Below, one piece after another: positions 15,828-23,441 of a DNA stretch of 27,756 bases. The translations under genes and the position numbers were made by a program. The notes under the pieces are model-generated. The model worked only from the letters and a program-made list of their open reading frames with translations, did not search any database and was not told where the DNA came from. The stretch is from Azophilus sp964572185. GTDB lineage: Bacteria > Pseudomonadota > Gammaproteobacteria > Pseudomonadales > Azotimanducaceae. The stretch covers positions 1-27,756 of the forward strand of contig CAZNFI010000017.1 of assembly GCA_964572185.1 (NCBI GenBank), written 5' to 3'. How positions within the stretch are numbered: the stretch's first letter is position 1; each line of letters begins with the position of its first letter.

Positions 15828-16934
15828 TCAGAGGCGCATCGGCATAACCACATAACTCGCCAGTTCATCGCCTTCGCCCTCAATCAGGGCGCTGTTATTG
15901 GCTTCCGACACGCCAAGCCGCACATTTTCATGGGGCAGTACGTTGAGCACGTCCTGCAGGTAACCCACGTTGAAACCGATCTCCATCGACTCACCGTCGT
16001 AGCCAACCGCAATGATTTCCTCTGCCTCCTCCTGCTCCGGGTTGTTGGCGCGAACGGTCAACTGTTCACCTTCAACGAGCAATCGAACGCCCCGATACTT
16101 CTCATTGCTGAGAATGGACGCGCGCTGAAAGGCGAGCCTGAGCGTATCCCTGTCGCCCGTGATGGTTCTTGAAACGTCAGACGGGATGACTTTTTCGTAG
16201 TCGGGGAACTTTCCGTCGATCAACCGGGTGGTGAGGCTGTATTTGCCGTGTGCGACGCGCAGATGGTTCTCGCTCACGGTGACAACGACTTGCTGCTCCG
16301 CTTCATCGAGCAATCGGGCAATTTCCTGCACGCCCTTGCGTGGCACAATGACCTGCAGCCGTTCGACACCCTCGACCCCGGATTCCAACGTACACATGGC
16401 CAGCCGGTGCCCATCGGTGGCGACGGTGCGCAGGTGTTCGTTGGTGACCTCCAGCAGCATGCCATTGAGGAAATAACGCACGTCCTGTTGAGCCATGGCG
16501 AAGCCCACTTTTTCCACCAGTCGGCCCATGTCATCACTGTTGAGGGTGATCTGCACCGCTCCATCGCCGCTTTCCACCTTCGGAAAGTCACCGGGAGGCA
16601 GCACCGCCAGCGAAAAGCGGCTGCGCCCGGATCGGACCACGGCCCGCTCTTCCTTGATCTCGACGGATACTGACGAGGATTCCGGCAGGGCACGCCAGAT
16701 GTCGGCCAGTTTTCGCGCCGGAATGGTGGCCTCTCCAGGTCGTTCGACAGCCACAGAATCGAGGTGAACCACCAATTCCACTTCCAGGTCGGTCGCTGTC
16801 AGGGTCAGGTTGCCTGCTTCCGATGCGTGCACATGCAGGTTGGCCAGTATCGGCAGGGTCTGGCGGCGTTCCACCACCCCCGTGGCCAACTGCAGGGGCC
16901 GCAGCAACAGTTCGCGATCTGCACGGAATTTCAT
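15828..16934 (-). CDS. dnaN: DNA polymerase III beta subunit (sliding clamp)
   Basis: DnaN forms the ring-shaped dimer that tethers DNA polymerase III to DNA and serves as a docking hub for repair and Hda-type proteins. The 368 residues (E. coli 366) begin MKFRADRELLLRPLQ and show the three-fold clamp pattern. Landmarks are LPILANLHVH, GDFPKVE, TDGHRLAMC, LIDGKFPDYEKVIP and the C-terminal MPMRL that lines the peptide-binding pocket. It starts at ATG and is followed 9 bp later by recF. The 234-bp gap from dnaA is larger than elsewhere in the operon, so a separate dnaN promoter is possible. Confidence 0.98.
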   Translation of the reverse strand: MKFRADRELLLRPLQLATGVVERRQTLPILANLHVHASEAGNLTLTATDLEVELVVHLDSVAVERPGEATIPARKLADIWRALPESSSVSVEIKEERAVVRSGRSRFSLAVLPPGDFPKVESGDGAVQITLNSDDMGRLVEKVGFAMAQQDVRYFLNGMLLEVTNEHLRTVATDGHRLAMCTLESGVEGVERLQVIVPRKGVQEIARLLDEAEQQVVVTVSENHLRVAHGKYSLTTRLIDGKFPDYEKVIPSDVSRTITGDRDTLRLAFQRASILSNEKYRGVRLLVEGEQLTVRANNPEQEEAEEIIAVGYDGESMEIGFNVGYLQDVLNVLPHENVRLGVSEANNSALIEGEGDELASYVVMPMRL

Positions 16935-17168
16935 TGCCTATGAGTCCTCAAGCAGCGCCCACGCCAATAGTTGAGTCGCATTCTAGAACAGTGCTTCGGG
17001 ATGCGGTAGCAACCCGTTCGAATCGCCTCGCGGGAAACTCCCCCGCCAAAGCCTCAAACCACCGAGACAATGGTGTGACGTTCGCTGGTTATAAAAAAAC
17101 ACAATAAAAACAAACGGTTAGTTATAGTAGAGCACTATCGTGGAGCGCCGCGTCCAGCATCGCCAATG
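16935..17168 (-). promoter_or_regulatory. dnaA-dnaN intergenic region
   Basis: Just past the dnaA stop, read leftwards, is a small hairpin (ATAGT/ACTAT arms at 17124-17138), then a T-rich tract (17091-17115), giving a weak terminator-like arrangement. Closer to dnaN is a TAGAAT hexamer (attcta on +, 16980-16985), a possible -10 element without a good -35. No TTATNCACA DnaA box was found here, so I do not call a second origin. Confidence 0.4.
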
Positions 17169-18533
17169 CTAACTCGACAGCAGGCGGCTCAGATTTCTGT
17201 GATCCTCCTCCAGATCCGCCGCGCCTTCATCGATCAACTTCTTGATCCTCCGGCACGCATGCAGCACCGTTGTGTGGTCTCTACCCCCGAAGGCCTCTCC
17301 AATCTCGGGTAACGAGTGATTGGTGAGCTGCTTCGCCAGATACATGGCCATCTGCCGAGGACGCGCGATGTTGCGGTTACGCCGTTTCGACAGAATGTCG
17401 GAAATTTTCATCTTGTAGTACTCGGCAACGGTCCGCTGGATATTGCCGAGGCTGATCTGGCGATCCTGAATGGCGAACAGGTCGCGTAGCGCGCGCTTGA
17501 CCTGGTCGATGGTGATCATGCTTCCGGTAAAGCGGGCATTGGCTATCACCCGCCTGAGCGCACCCTCGAGTTCGCGCACATTGGACCGAATCCGCTCTGC
17601 AATGAAGAAGGCGACCGTCGGGTCGAGGTGCAGGCGCTCGGCTTCCGCCTTTTTCATCAGGATGGCGACCCGCGTTTCCAGATCCGGAGGCTCCACTTCC
17701 ACGGTGAGCCCCCAGACGAATCTTGATTTCAGCCTTTCCTCCAGGCCATCGATCTCTCGCGGATAGCGATCGCAGGTAAACACCATCTGGTGGCCACGCT
17801 CCAGCAACCCATTGAAAACATGAAAAAATTCTTCTTGGGAGCGAAGCCTGTTGGCAAAGAACTGAATATCGTCGATGAGCAATGCCTCTACCGACCGGTA
17901 GAACTGGGCGAATTGCCGCATATGCCCTTCGCGCAACGCATCGACCATGTCCTGCACGAACCGCTGCGAGTGCAGGTAGACCACGTTGGCCCTGGGCGAC
18001 TGCGTCAGAATATGGTTGCCTACCGCCTGCATCAGGTGCGTCTTGCCGAGCCCGACGCCGCCGTACAGCAACAGCGGGTTATAGGACTGGCCGCTCTTGT
18101 CGGCCACCTGCAGCGCGGCTGCCTTGGCAAGCTCGTTGGACTTGCCCTCCACGAACGCTTCGAACGTGAACTCGCGGTTCAGTTCCTGCTTTTCGCGCCC
18201 TGGCTTTCCGGCCCGGCGAAACTTCTTTTTCTTCTTGCCCGTTTTGCCCGTTCCGTCGGCGCGCAACGGTTCCCGAGGACCGACATCGACATCGCCAACC
18301 TCGACGTCAACCGCCAGCTGGCCGTCCCGATCGTTCTGCTGGTGAAGAATTTCGCTGATTCGCGCCAGATAGGCCACCTTGACCTGATCCCTGACATAGC
18401 GATTCGGCGCCAGCAACTCCAGGCGGCCGTTGTTGCGCCGGGCCTGCAGCGGCTTGATACAGGTGTCGAACTGCTGGGAAGGCAGCTCGTCTTGCAGGCG
18501 ATCAACACATTTCTGCCAAACAGTCCTTCCCAC
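17169..18533 (-). CDS. dnaA: Chromosomal replication initiator DnaA
   Basis: DnaA binds DnaA boxes and melts oriC, using ATP as a switch. The 454 residues comprise domain I (WQKCVDRLQDELPSQQF, 6-22), a linker domain II (about 80-118), an AAA+ domain III with Walker A GGVGLGKT (158-165), Walker B LLIDDIQF and SRFVWGL, and domain IV with the DNA-binding signature RDHTTVLHA (418-426). The start is GTG. Two oddities: residue 25 is Cys where E. coli has Trp (FDTCIKPL against FSMWIRPL), and the linker carries a Lys/Arg-rich run (KKKKKFRR, about 100-107). It is first in the operon and fires away from the adjacent oriC. Confidence 0.98.
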   Translation of the reverse strand: MGRTVWQKCVDRLQDELPSQQFDTCIKPLQARRNNGRLELLAPNRYVRDQVKVAYLARISEILHQQNDRDGQLAVDVEVGDVDVGPREPLRADGTGKTGKKKKKFRRAGKPGREKQELNREFTFEAFVEGKSNELAKAAALQVADKSGQSYNPLLLYGGVGLGKTHLMQAVGNHILTQSPRANVVYLHSQRFVQDMVDALREGHMRQFAQFYRSVEALLIDDIQFFANRLRSQEEFFHVFNGLLERGHQMVFTCDRYPREIDGLEERLKSRFVWGLTVEVEPPDLETRVAILMKKAEAERLHLDPTVAFFIAERIRSNVRELEGALRRVIANARFTGSMITIDQVKRALRDLFAIQDRQISLGNIQRTVAEYYKMKISDILSKRRNRNIARPRQMAMYLAKQLTNHSLPEIGEAFGGRDHTTVLHACRRIKKLIDEGAADLEEDHRNLSRLLSS

Positions 18534-18735
18534 TTTCCCAGCCCCCGACTGGCTACCTTATCGTGATCGGTTTTCCACGCATTCTACTAACCGTCAAACT
18601 TGCTTGAATACCGTCCAACAAAGAAAAACGGAACAAATCACCGGGAGTCAATGAATTCAAAAACTTAACGCCTCACCGAGACTGCCATTCGGCAGCGCCG
18701 ATCGTCATCCAATGTGAGCAATTCACTGAAGTAAC

Positions 18736-18744
18736 TGTGGATAA
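18736..18744 (-). promoter_or_regulatory. DnaA box, consensus TTATCCACA
   Basis: TGTGGATAA on +, the exact complement of TTATCCACA. It lies beside the AT-rich stretch 18745-18800. Confidence 0.85.
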
Positions 18745-18850
18745 GTTCATTATATCCTTATATTTCAATAACTTGAAACAAACCATATTGATAGCTCTCA
18801 AATTCCCGGGCCGGCCTGCCATGATGTCGCCTGACTTGCTGGGCAAAGTC

Positions 18851-18859
18851 TGTGCACAA
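18851..18859 (-). promoter_or_regulatory. DnaA box-like TTGTGCACA
   Basis: One mismatch from TTATNCACA. The centre is palindromic (TGTGCACA). Confidence 0.55.
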
Positions 18860-18908
18860 TTGGGTAGTCCCCAATTCATCCCCTGGATTACCTCCGCTTG
18901 TCCGCTGC

Positions 18909-18917
18909 TTATCAACA
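18909..18917 (+). promoter_or_regulatory. DnaA box-like TTATCAACA
   Basis: One mismatch from TTATCCACA, a commonly accepted weak-box variant. Confidence 0.6.
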
Positions 18918-18963
18918 AGGTAACGACAGCGCGAAAGCGCCGTTGCGCAACCCCGCCACCGGG

Positions 18964-18972
18964 TTGTACACA
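18964..18972 (+). promoter_or_regulatory. DnaA box-like TTGTACACA
   Basis: One mismatch from TTATNCACA, followed within 20-60 bp by an AT-rich tract. Confidence 0.5.
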
Positions 18973-19084
18973 GGTCAGACCTACACCAACAACAAGCAAC
19001 AATATTAGCCTTTATATCTTGTATTTGTTGGATTGGCCGGCCACCGTGGAAAAATCGCCTGGTCAAGCCCGTTCGAGGGCTGCG

Positions 19085-19113
19085 TTGACACCCTCGGGCC
19101 CCGTCAATAGAAT
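19085..19113 (+). promoter_or_regulatory. Sigma-70 promoter of rpmH-rnpA
   Basis: TTGACA (19085-19090), exactly 17 bp of spacer, then TAGAAT (19108-19113). The -35 is perfect and the -10 has one mismatch. It lies 44 bp before the rpmH GTG and is the clearest promoter in the window. Confidence 0.85.
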
Positions 19114-19156
19114 CGCGCTCCCCCTCGAGGGCGCCTGGCACTGACGTGACAAAATC

Positions 19157-19291
19157 GTGAAAAGAACATTCCAGCCCAGCAACCTGAAACGCAAGCGCCG
19201 GCATGGCTTTCGCGCGCGCATGTCCACCAAGGCAGGCCGCCGGACGATCAACGCGCGTCGTGCCAAGGGACGCAAGCGGCTGACCGTCTAG
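19157..19291 (+). CDS. rpmH: Ribosomal protein bL34
   Basis: bL34 is a 44-residue, Arg/Lys-rich component of the large ribosomal subunit. The translation begins MKRTFQPSNLKRKRRHGF, then FRARMSTKAGRRTINARR, and ends KGRKRLTV, which is the near-invariant family sequence. The start is GTG at 19157. It has its own strong promoter and is followed 32 bp later by rnpA, the usual pairing in bacteria. Confidence 0.97.
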   Translation: MKRTFQPSNLKRKRRHGFRARMSTKAGRRTINARRAKGRKRLTV

Positions 19292-19323
19292 AAAATCCGG
19301 ATGGCGCGGGTCTGTCTCGAAGC

Positions 19324-19719
19324 GTGCGCCCCGCTGCGCGAGAAGTCGAGTTGGCAACCGCTACTAACGGATTTCCCAAACGGTATCGCCTGAACCGGCC
19401 GCGAGAATTCGAACGGGTGCTGCGCGGGGCCCGCTACCGGAAAAGTCGCGGGCCGTTAAGAATCTTTGCCCTGGCGAATACAATGCCGAGCGCTCGACTG
19501 GGTCTGATCGTCGGCCGCAGGGCGATGCGCCACGCCAATGAACGCAACACCTGCAAGCGGGTGGCCCGAGAGGTATTCCGCAACAGCAGGGAACGGCTGC
19601 CGCGGGTCGATGTGGTGATACAGCTTCGCGGGCCGGCGACCCGTGGCGAACTGCGCGCATGGCTGGAGGAAGAACTGGGCACAATGGTGGCGACGATGAG
19701 CAAAGGGCGGGCTCGCTGA
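19324..19719 (+). CDS. rnpA: Ribonuclease P protein component
   Basis: RnpA is the protein subunit that helps the RNase P RNA cleave pre-tRNA 5' leaders. It is basic, 131 residues from the GTG at 19324. Visible are FPKRYRLNRPREFERVL near the N-terminus, RLGLIVGRRAMRHANERN, and the RNA-binding helix ERNTCKRVAREVFR. E. coli has ERNRIKR at the same place, so one Arg is replaced by Thr. The TTG at 19351 is an attractive alternative start: it has GAGAAG 5 nt upstream and leaves seven residues before FPKRYRL, as in E. coli (122 residues). The stop overlaps the yidD ATG by one base (TGATG). Confidence 0.93.
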   Translation: MRPAAREVELATATNGFPKRYRLNRPREFERVLRGARYRKSRGPLRIFALANTMPSARLGLIVGRRAMRHANERNTCKRVAREVFRNSRERLPRVDVVIQLRGPATRGELRAWLEEELGTMVATMSKGRAR

Positions 19720-20060
19720 TGGCGTTGTGGCGCGTCGAACGGTCGCCTGTGCCACCGGGCCGTGATGTGCCTGGCCAGGGCGCTACCGAAGGGCTGCTGG
19801 TTGCCCTGGATGCCGCCGCGAATATCCTGCGAGGCGCCGCGACCACCGCCCTGCTGCGGCTGCTTCGCCTGTATCAGGTAACACTCAGCCCCTATGTCGG
19901 CCGGCAGTGCCGATTTCACCCGACCTGTTCCGAATATGCCCTGGAAGCCATAGCGCGCCACGGGCCGCTGGCCGGCGCGAGCCTTGCGGTGCGGCGGCTG
20001 CTGAAGTGCCATCCCTTTCACCCCGGGGGCGTGGACCTGCCGCCGGCATCGGGAGACTAG
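19719..20060 (+). CDS. yidD: Membrane protein insertion efficiency factor YidD
   Basis: YidD is a small inner-membrane-associated protein that aids YidC-dependent membrane protein insertion. The family core spans about residues 47-109: RLYQVTLSP, then CRFHPTCSEYALEAI, HGPLAGASLAVRRLLKCHPF and HPGGVDLPP. The 113 residues are longer than E. coli YidD (85), because about 35 extra residues of no recognised function precede the core. The ATG overlaps the rnpA stop, and yidC follows after 5 bp, the classic rnpA-yidD-yidC order. Confidence 0.93.
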   Translation: MALWRVERSPVPPGRDVPGQGATEGLLVALDAAANILRGAATTALLRLLRLYQVTLSPYVGRQCRFHPTCSEYALEAIARHGPLAGASLAVRRLLKCHPFHPGGVDLPPASGD

Positions 20061-20065
20061 CGCTC

Positions 20066-21784
20066 TTGTTCACCCCGGAAGTACAGCGCATCGTCCTGTT
20101 GATCGGCCTCGCCGCGGCGGGATACCTGCTCATACTGGCCTGGAACGAGGACTACATGCAGCCGGACACTCCCGTTGCCACCAGCGAAGCGCCGGAATTG
20201 GGCGGTGCCCCGATAGAGCCGGAGGCCGCTGCCCGCCCGGCTCAAGGTGCCGGGGGCATTGATTCCGACATTCCGGACCAGTCGCTGATCGGCACCCGTG
20301 CACCGCAGGAGTCCCGGCAGACAGCCCCGGCTGCAGCGACGGCCGGGCAACTGGTGCGGATAACGACGCCGACCCAGGATGTGTGGATCGACCGGTTGGG
20401 CGGCGATGTGCGACGGGTGCGCCTGCCGAAATACCCGGTATCCCTCGATCAGCCGGACCAACCATTCCGGCTTCTGGATGTGGGCAACGGCCGTGTCTAC
20501 ATGGCACAAAGCGGCCTGATAGGCCCGGACGGGCTGGATTCGGGCGATGACCGGCCCCTGTTCCAGGCCGACCAGGAGCACTATGAGGTTTCCGCCGGCG
20601 AAACGCTGGAGCTGGTGTTGCGCGCGAACCACCACGGCGTGCCGGTGGAGAAGGCATTTGTCTTCAACGGCGATGACTATCTCATCGACGTGGTGTACCG
20701 GGTGCGTAACCCGATGGACCGGCCGCTGCAGGCCAGCCTGTTCGCCCAGATCAAGCGCGACGGCAAGCAGCCTGAAGGCGCCAACGGGTTCAGCATGGGC
20801 CCGCAGCCTTATGTGGGAGCGGCATTGACCACCTCACAGGCGCGCTACGAGAAGCTGGAGTTCGAAGATCTCGATGAGGGCCCGTACCGCAGCTCGGAAG
20901 TCGGCGGCTGGATGGCGCTGTTGCAGCACTATTTCCTGAGCGCATGGATCGCCAACCAGGACGAAGAAAATACCTACTACGGGCGCAAGCGCAATGACGG
21001 AACCTATACCGTCGGCTATACCGGGCCGCTGCGCTCGGTGGACCCCGGGGCGACCGGCGAATGGCGCACGCGGCTGTATGTGGGCCCCAAGGACCAGAAG
21101 AAACTCGAGCAGATTGCCGAAAACCTGAATCTGACGGTCGACTACGGGTTCCTGTGGTGGCTGGCGGTGCCGCTGTTCTGGATTCTCGACTGGCTGCACG
21201 GGTTCGTGAGTAACTGGGGCGTAGCCATCATCCTGCTCACGGTGCTGGTCAAACTGGTTCTTTATCCGCTTTTCACCACCAGCTACAAGTCCATGGCCAA
21301 GATGCGCCGGGTGGCGCCGCAGATGAAGCGTATTCAGGAACGCCATGCCGGTGACCGGCAGAAGCTGTCCCAGGAAATGATGGCGCTCTACAAGAAGGAA
21401 GGCGCCAATCCCCTGGGCGGGTGCCTGCCCATGCTGCTGCCCATGCCCATCTTCATAGCGCTCTACTGGGTGCTTTTCGAAAGCGTCGAACTGCGCCAGG
21501 CGCCGTTCATGCTGTGGATTCAGGATCTGGCGGTGAAAGACCCGTTCTTCGTGCTGCCGCTGCTGATGGGTGGCACCATGTACCTGCAACAGGCGATGTC
21601 GCCGGCCATGGGCGACCCGATGCAGGTCAGGATGATGAAGATGATGCCCATCGTGTTCACGGTGCTGTTCCTGTGGTTCCCGGCCGGGCTGGTGTTGTAC
21701 TGGTTGATCAACAGCGTGTTGTCGGTGGCGCAGCAGTGGTACGTGATGAACAAGGCCGATACCGCGGCGGCAGTGAAGGGCTGA
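20066..21784 (+). CDS. yidC: Membrane protein insertase YidC
   Basis: YidC inserts and folds inner-membrane proteins, alone or with SecYEG. The 572 residues have an N-terminal membrane anchor (about 8-26) followed by WNEDYMQP, a large periplasmic P1 domain, and the conserved C-terminal membrane core. That core includes GVAIILLTVLVKLVLYPL, MMALYKKEGANPLGGCLP, SVELRQAPFMLWIQDLAV and FLWFPAGLVLYWLINSVLS. The start is TTG at 20066, with GGGAG about 11 nt upstream and 5 bp after the yidD stop. Starts further upstream would overlap yidD with an unrelated Arg/Pro-rich sequence. Confidence 0.96.
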   Translation: MFTPEVQRIVLLIGLAAAGYLLILAWNEDYMQPDTPVATSEAPELGGAPIEPEAAARPAQGAGGIDSDIPDQSLIGTRAPQESRQTAPAAATAGQLVRITTPTQDVWIDRLGGDVRRVRLPKYPVSLDQPDQPFRLLDVGNGRVYMAQSGLIGPDGLDSGDDRPLFQADQEHYEVSAGETLELVLRANHHGVPVEKAFVFNGDDYLIDVVYRVRNPMDRPLQASLFAQIKRDGKQPEGANGFSMGPQPYVGAALTTSQARYEKLEFEDLDEGPYRSSEVGGWMALLQHYFLSAWIANQDEENTYYGRKRNDGTYTVGYTGPLRSVDPGATGEWRTRLYVGPKDQKKLEQIAENLNLTVDYGFLWWLAVPLFWILDWLHGFVSNWGVAIILLTVLVKLVLYPLFTTSYKSMAKMRRVAPQMKRIQERHAGDRQKLSQEMMALYKKEGANPLGGCLPMLLPMPIFIALYWVLFESVELRQAPFMLWIQDLAVKDPFFVLPLLMGGTMYLQQAMSPAMGDPMQVRMMKMMPIVFTVLFLWFPAGLVLYWLINSVLSVAQQWYVMNKADTAAAVKG

Positions 21785-21819
21785 CGGGATCGTGCGGCGG
21801 GCCTTGACCGGCATCCCCC

Positions 21820-23157
21820 ATGTCCACAGCGGCGCCGGCGCCTGACACCATAGCGGCGGTAGCCACGCCGCCGGGCCAGGGCGGCATAGGCATCGTGCGC
21901 GTCTCCGGCCCGCTGGCCGGCCCGATTGCAGCGAAGCTCACTGGCAGCGCTCCACCGCAACGCCGGCCGGTGCACCGGCAGTTTGCCCGCGAAGGGGAAA
22001 AGCTCGACGAGGGTATCGTTCTTTATTTTCCGGCACCGGGTTCCTTTACCGGCGAGGACGTGGTCGAACTGCAGGGCCACGGAGGCCCGGTGGTGTTGCA
22101 GATGGTGCTGCAGGCGGCGCTGGCCGCCGGCGCCAGGCTGGCGCGGCCGGGAGAATTCACGGAGCGGGCTTTCCTCAACGGCAAGCTCGACCTGGCCCAG
22201 GCGGAAGCGGTCGCCGACCTGATCGGCAGCGCCTCGGCCGCGGCGGCGCGGGGTGCGCTGAAGTCGCTTTCCGGCGCATTTTCGTCCGCGGTCAATGACC
22301 TGGATCAGCGAATCACGCGGTTGCGTGTTTTCGTGGAAGCCGCGATCGACTTTCCGGACGAGGAAGTGGAGTTCCTGGAGAGCGGCCAGGTTTCCATGCG
22401 GATAGCAGCGCTTGCCGCCGCGGTCGACGAACTGCTGGACGAGGGGCAACAGGGCGTGCTGATGAGCCAGGGTGTCAGTGTTGCCCTGGTGGGCCCGCCC
22501 AATGCGGGCAAATCGAGCCTGCTCAATCGGCTGACCGGTGAGGACACGGCGATCGTGACCGACATACCGGGCACCACCCGGGACCTGCTCAAGGTCGACC
22601 TGGTGCTCGACAACCTGCCGCTGCGCCTGGTCGATACCGCCGGTCTTCGCGAAACCAGCGATCCGGTCGAGGTCGAGGGGGTGCGCAGGGCGCGTGGCGA
22701 GGCCGGACGGGCCGACCTGGTGCTGGTGGTCAACGACCTGGCGAATCCCGGTGATCCGGGCGGTCCGGTCGACTGGCCCCGGGCATTGATCGTCGACAAC
22801 AAGGTCGACCTGGTGAATGCCGCGCCCGGCATTGACCGTGGGGGCCCGATGCCCCGGGTGCGGGTTTCCTGTCTGACCGGTTCGGGTCTCGGAGACCTGC
22901 GCGAAGCGATCAAGGAGCGGGTGGGCTTTGCCGGCCGGGAATCGGCTTTCAGCGCCCGGCACCGCCACCTCGTCGCCCTGCGGACGACGGCGCAGGCGCT
23001 GGCCGCGGCCGGGCAGCGCCTCGAAGCCGGCGCGCCGGGCGAGGTCATTGCGGAGGAACTTCGACAAGCACACCTGCATCTGGGCGGGATCACCGGGGAG
23101 ACAGCGCCCGACGACCTGCTCGGCGAGATCTTCAGCACCTTCTGTATCGGGAAATAG
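21820..23157 (+). CDS. mnmE: tRNA modification GTPase MnmE (TrmE)
   Basis: MnmE works with MnmG to place an (carboxymethyl)aminomethyl group on U34 of certain tRNAs, using a folate donor, FAD and K+-stimulated GTP hydrolysis. The 445 residues have an N-terminal folate-binding domain (GGIGIVRVSGP, SFTGEDVVELQGHGG, PGEFTERAFLNGKLDL), then a helical region with the GTPase domain inserted. G1 is GPPNAGKS (225-232), G2 is GTTRD, G3 is DTAG and G4 is NKVD. It ends with the diagnostic CIGK. The last codons and stop lie inside the first arm of a tandem hairpin repeat. Confidence 0.97.
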   Translation: MSTAAPAPDTIAAVATPPGQGGIGIVRVSGPLAGPIAAKLTGSAPPQRRPVHRQFAREGEKLDEGIVLYFPAPGSFTGEDVVELQGHGGPVVLQMVLQAALAAGARLARPGEFTERAFLNGKLDLAQAEAVADLIGSASAAAARGALKSLSGAFSSAVNDLDQRITRLRVFVEAAIDFPDEEVEFLESGQVSMRIAALAAAVDELLDEGQQGVLMSQGVSVALVGPPNAGKSSLLNRLTGEDTAIVTDIPGTTRDLLKVDLVLDNLPLRLVDTAGLRETSDPVEVEGVRRARGEAGRADLVLVVNDLANPGDPGGPVDWPRALIVDNKVDLVNAAPGIDRGGPMPRVRVSCLTGSGLGDLREAIKERVGFAGRESAFSARHRHLVALRTTAQALAAAGQRLEAGAPGEVIAEELRQAHLHLGGITGETAPDDLLGEIFSTFCIGK

Positions 23158-23214
23158 CCCTCGGGCTGTTTCCCGCGGAGATAGCCCTCGGGCTGTTTCC
23201 CGCGGAGATAGCCC
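23149..23214. repeat. Tandem 27-bp hairpin repeat at the mnmE 3' end
   Basis: Units with a 27-bp period start with gggctgtttcccgcgga at 23163 and 23190, with a partial half-unit before the first. The upstream arm gggaaatagccc (23149-23160) pairs with gggctgtttccc (23163-23174), and the next unit forms a similar bulged hairpin. The first arm includes the mnmE Gly-Lys-stop codons. It resembles REP-type intergenic repeats and could stabilise the mnmE 3' end or stop transcription. No T-run follows. Confidence 0.8.
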
Positions 23215-23347
23215 GCCCGCATCGAACGCGCGCCGGTGCCCGTCAGCATCACCGGTGTCTCCGACCCGGGTGGCGTCCCGATTCCCGAAGCGTTCCGGTG
23301 GCAGCAAGCCAATCCGCGCCGGTCGTCAACGGCGGCGCCTGTGGCGG

Positions 23348-23353
23348 TATAAT
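23348..23353 (+). promoter_or_regulatory. Probable -10 element (TATAAT) for mnmG
   Basis: A perfect TATAAT lies 94 bp before the mnmG ATG in the 284-bp mnmE-mnmG gap. The -35 region (around GTCAAC, 23325-23330) is poor. It implies that mnmG-rsmG-parA can be transcribed separately from mnmE. Confidence 0.5.
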
Positions 23354-23441
23354 CCGCGCCCCGCGCGTTTCGGTGCGTGGGGATCATCAGGCGATTGACG
23401 CCTGCTGTTTGGCGGCACAAGACCGAATGCGGGTCAAGACC

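Larger units (their letters stand above)
18534..19156. other. oriC: Probable chromosomal origin of replication oriC
   Basis: This 623-bp stretch between dnaA and rpmH holds no gene. It contains one consensus DnaA box and three boxes with a single mismatch, listed separately. There are also two TTTTCCACG sequences in opposite orientation (18571-18579 and 19045-19053), each two mismatches from consensus. AT-rich stretches at 18745-18800 and 18990-19030 are candidate unwinding elements. The location matches the known Pseudomonas-type origin between rpmH and dnaA. Only two GATC sites are present, so Dam/SeqA control as in E. coli is unlikely. A TAGAAT near dnaA (18581-18586 on the opposite strand) may belong to its promoter. 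The rpmH promoter lies at the right end. Confidence 0.85.

Noticed and set aside
16935..17168. A second origin between dnaA and dnaN
   Set aside because: The stretch has an AT-rich tract but no TTATNCACA-like DnaA boxes.
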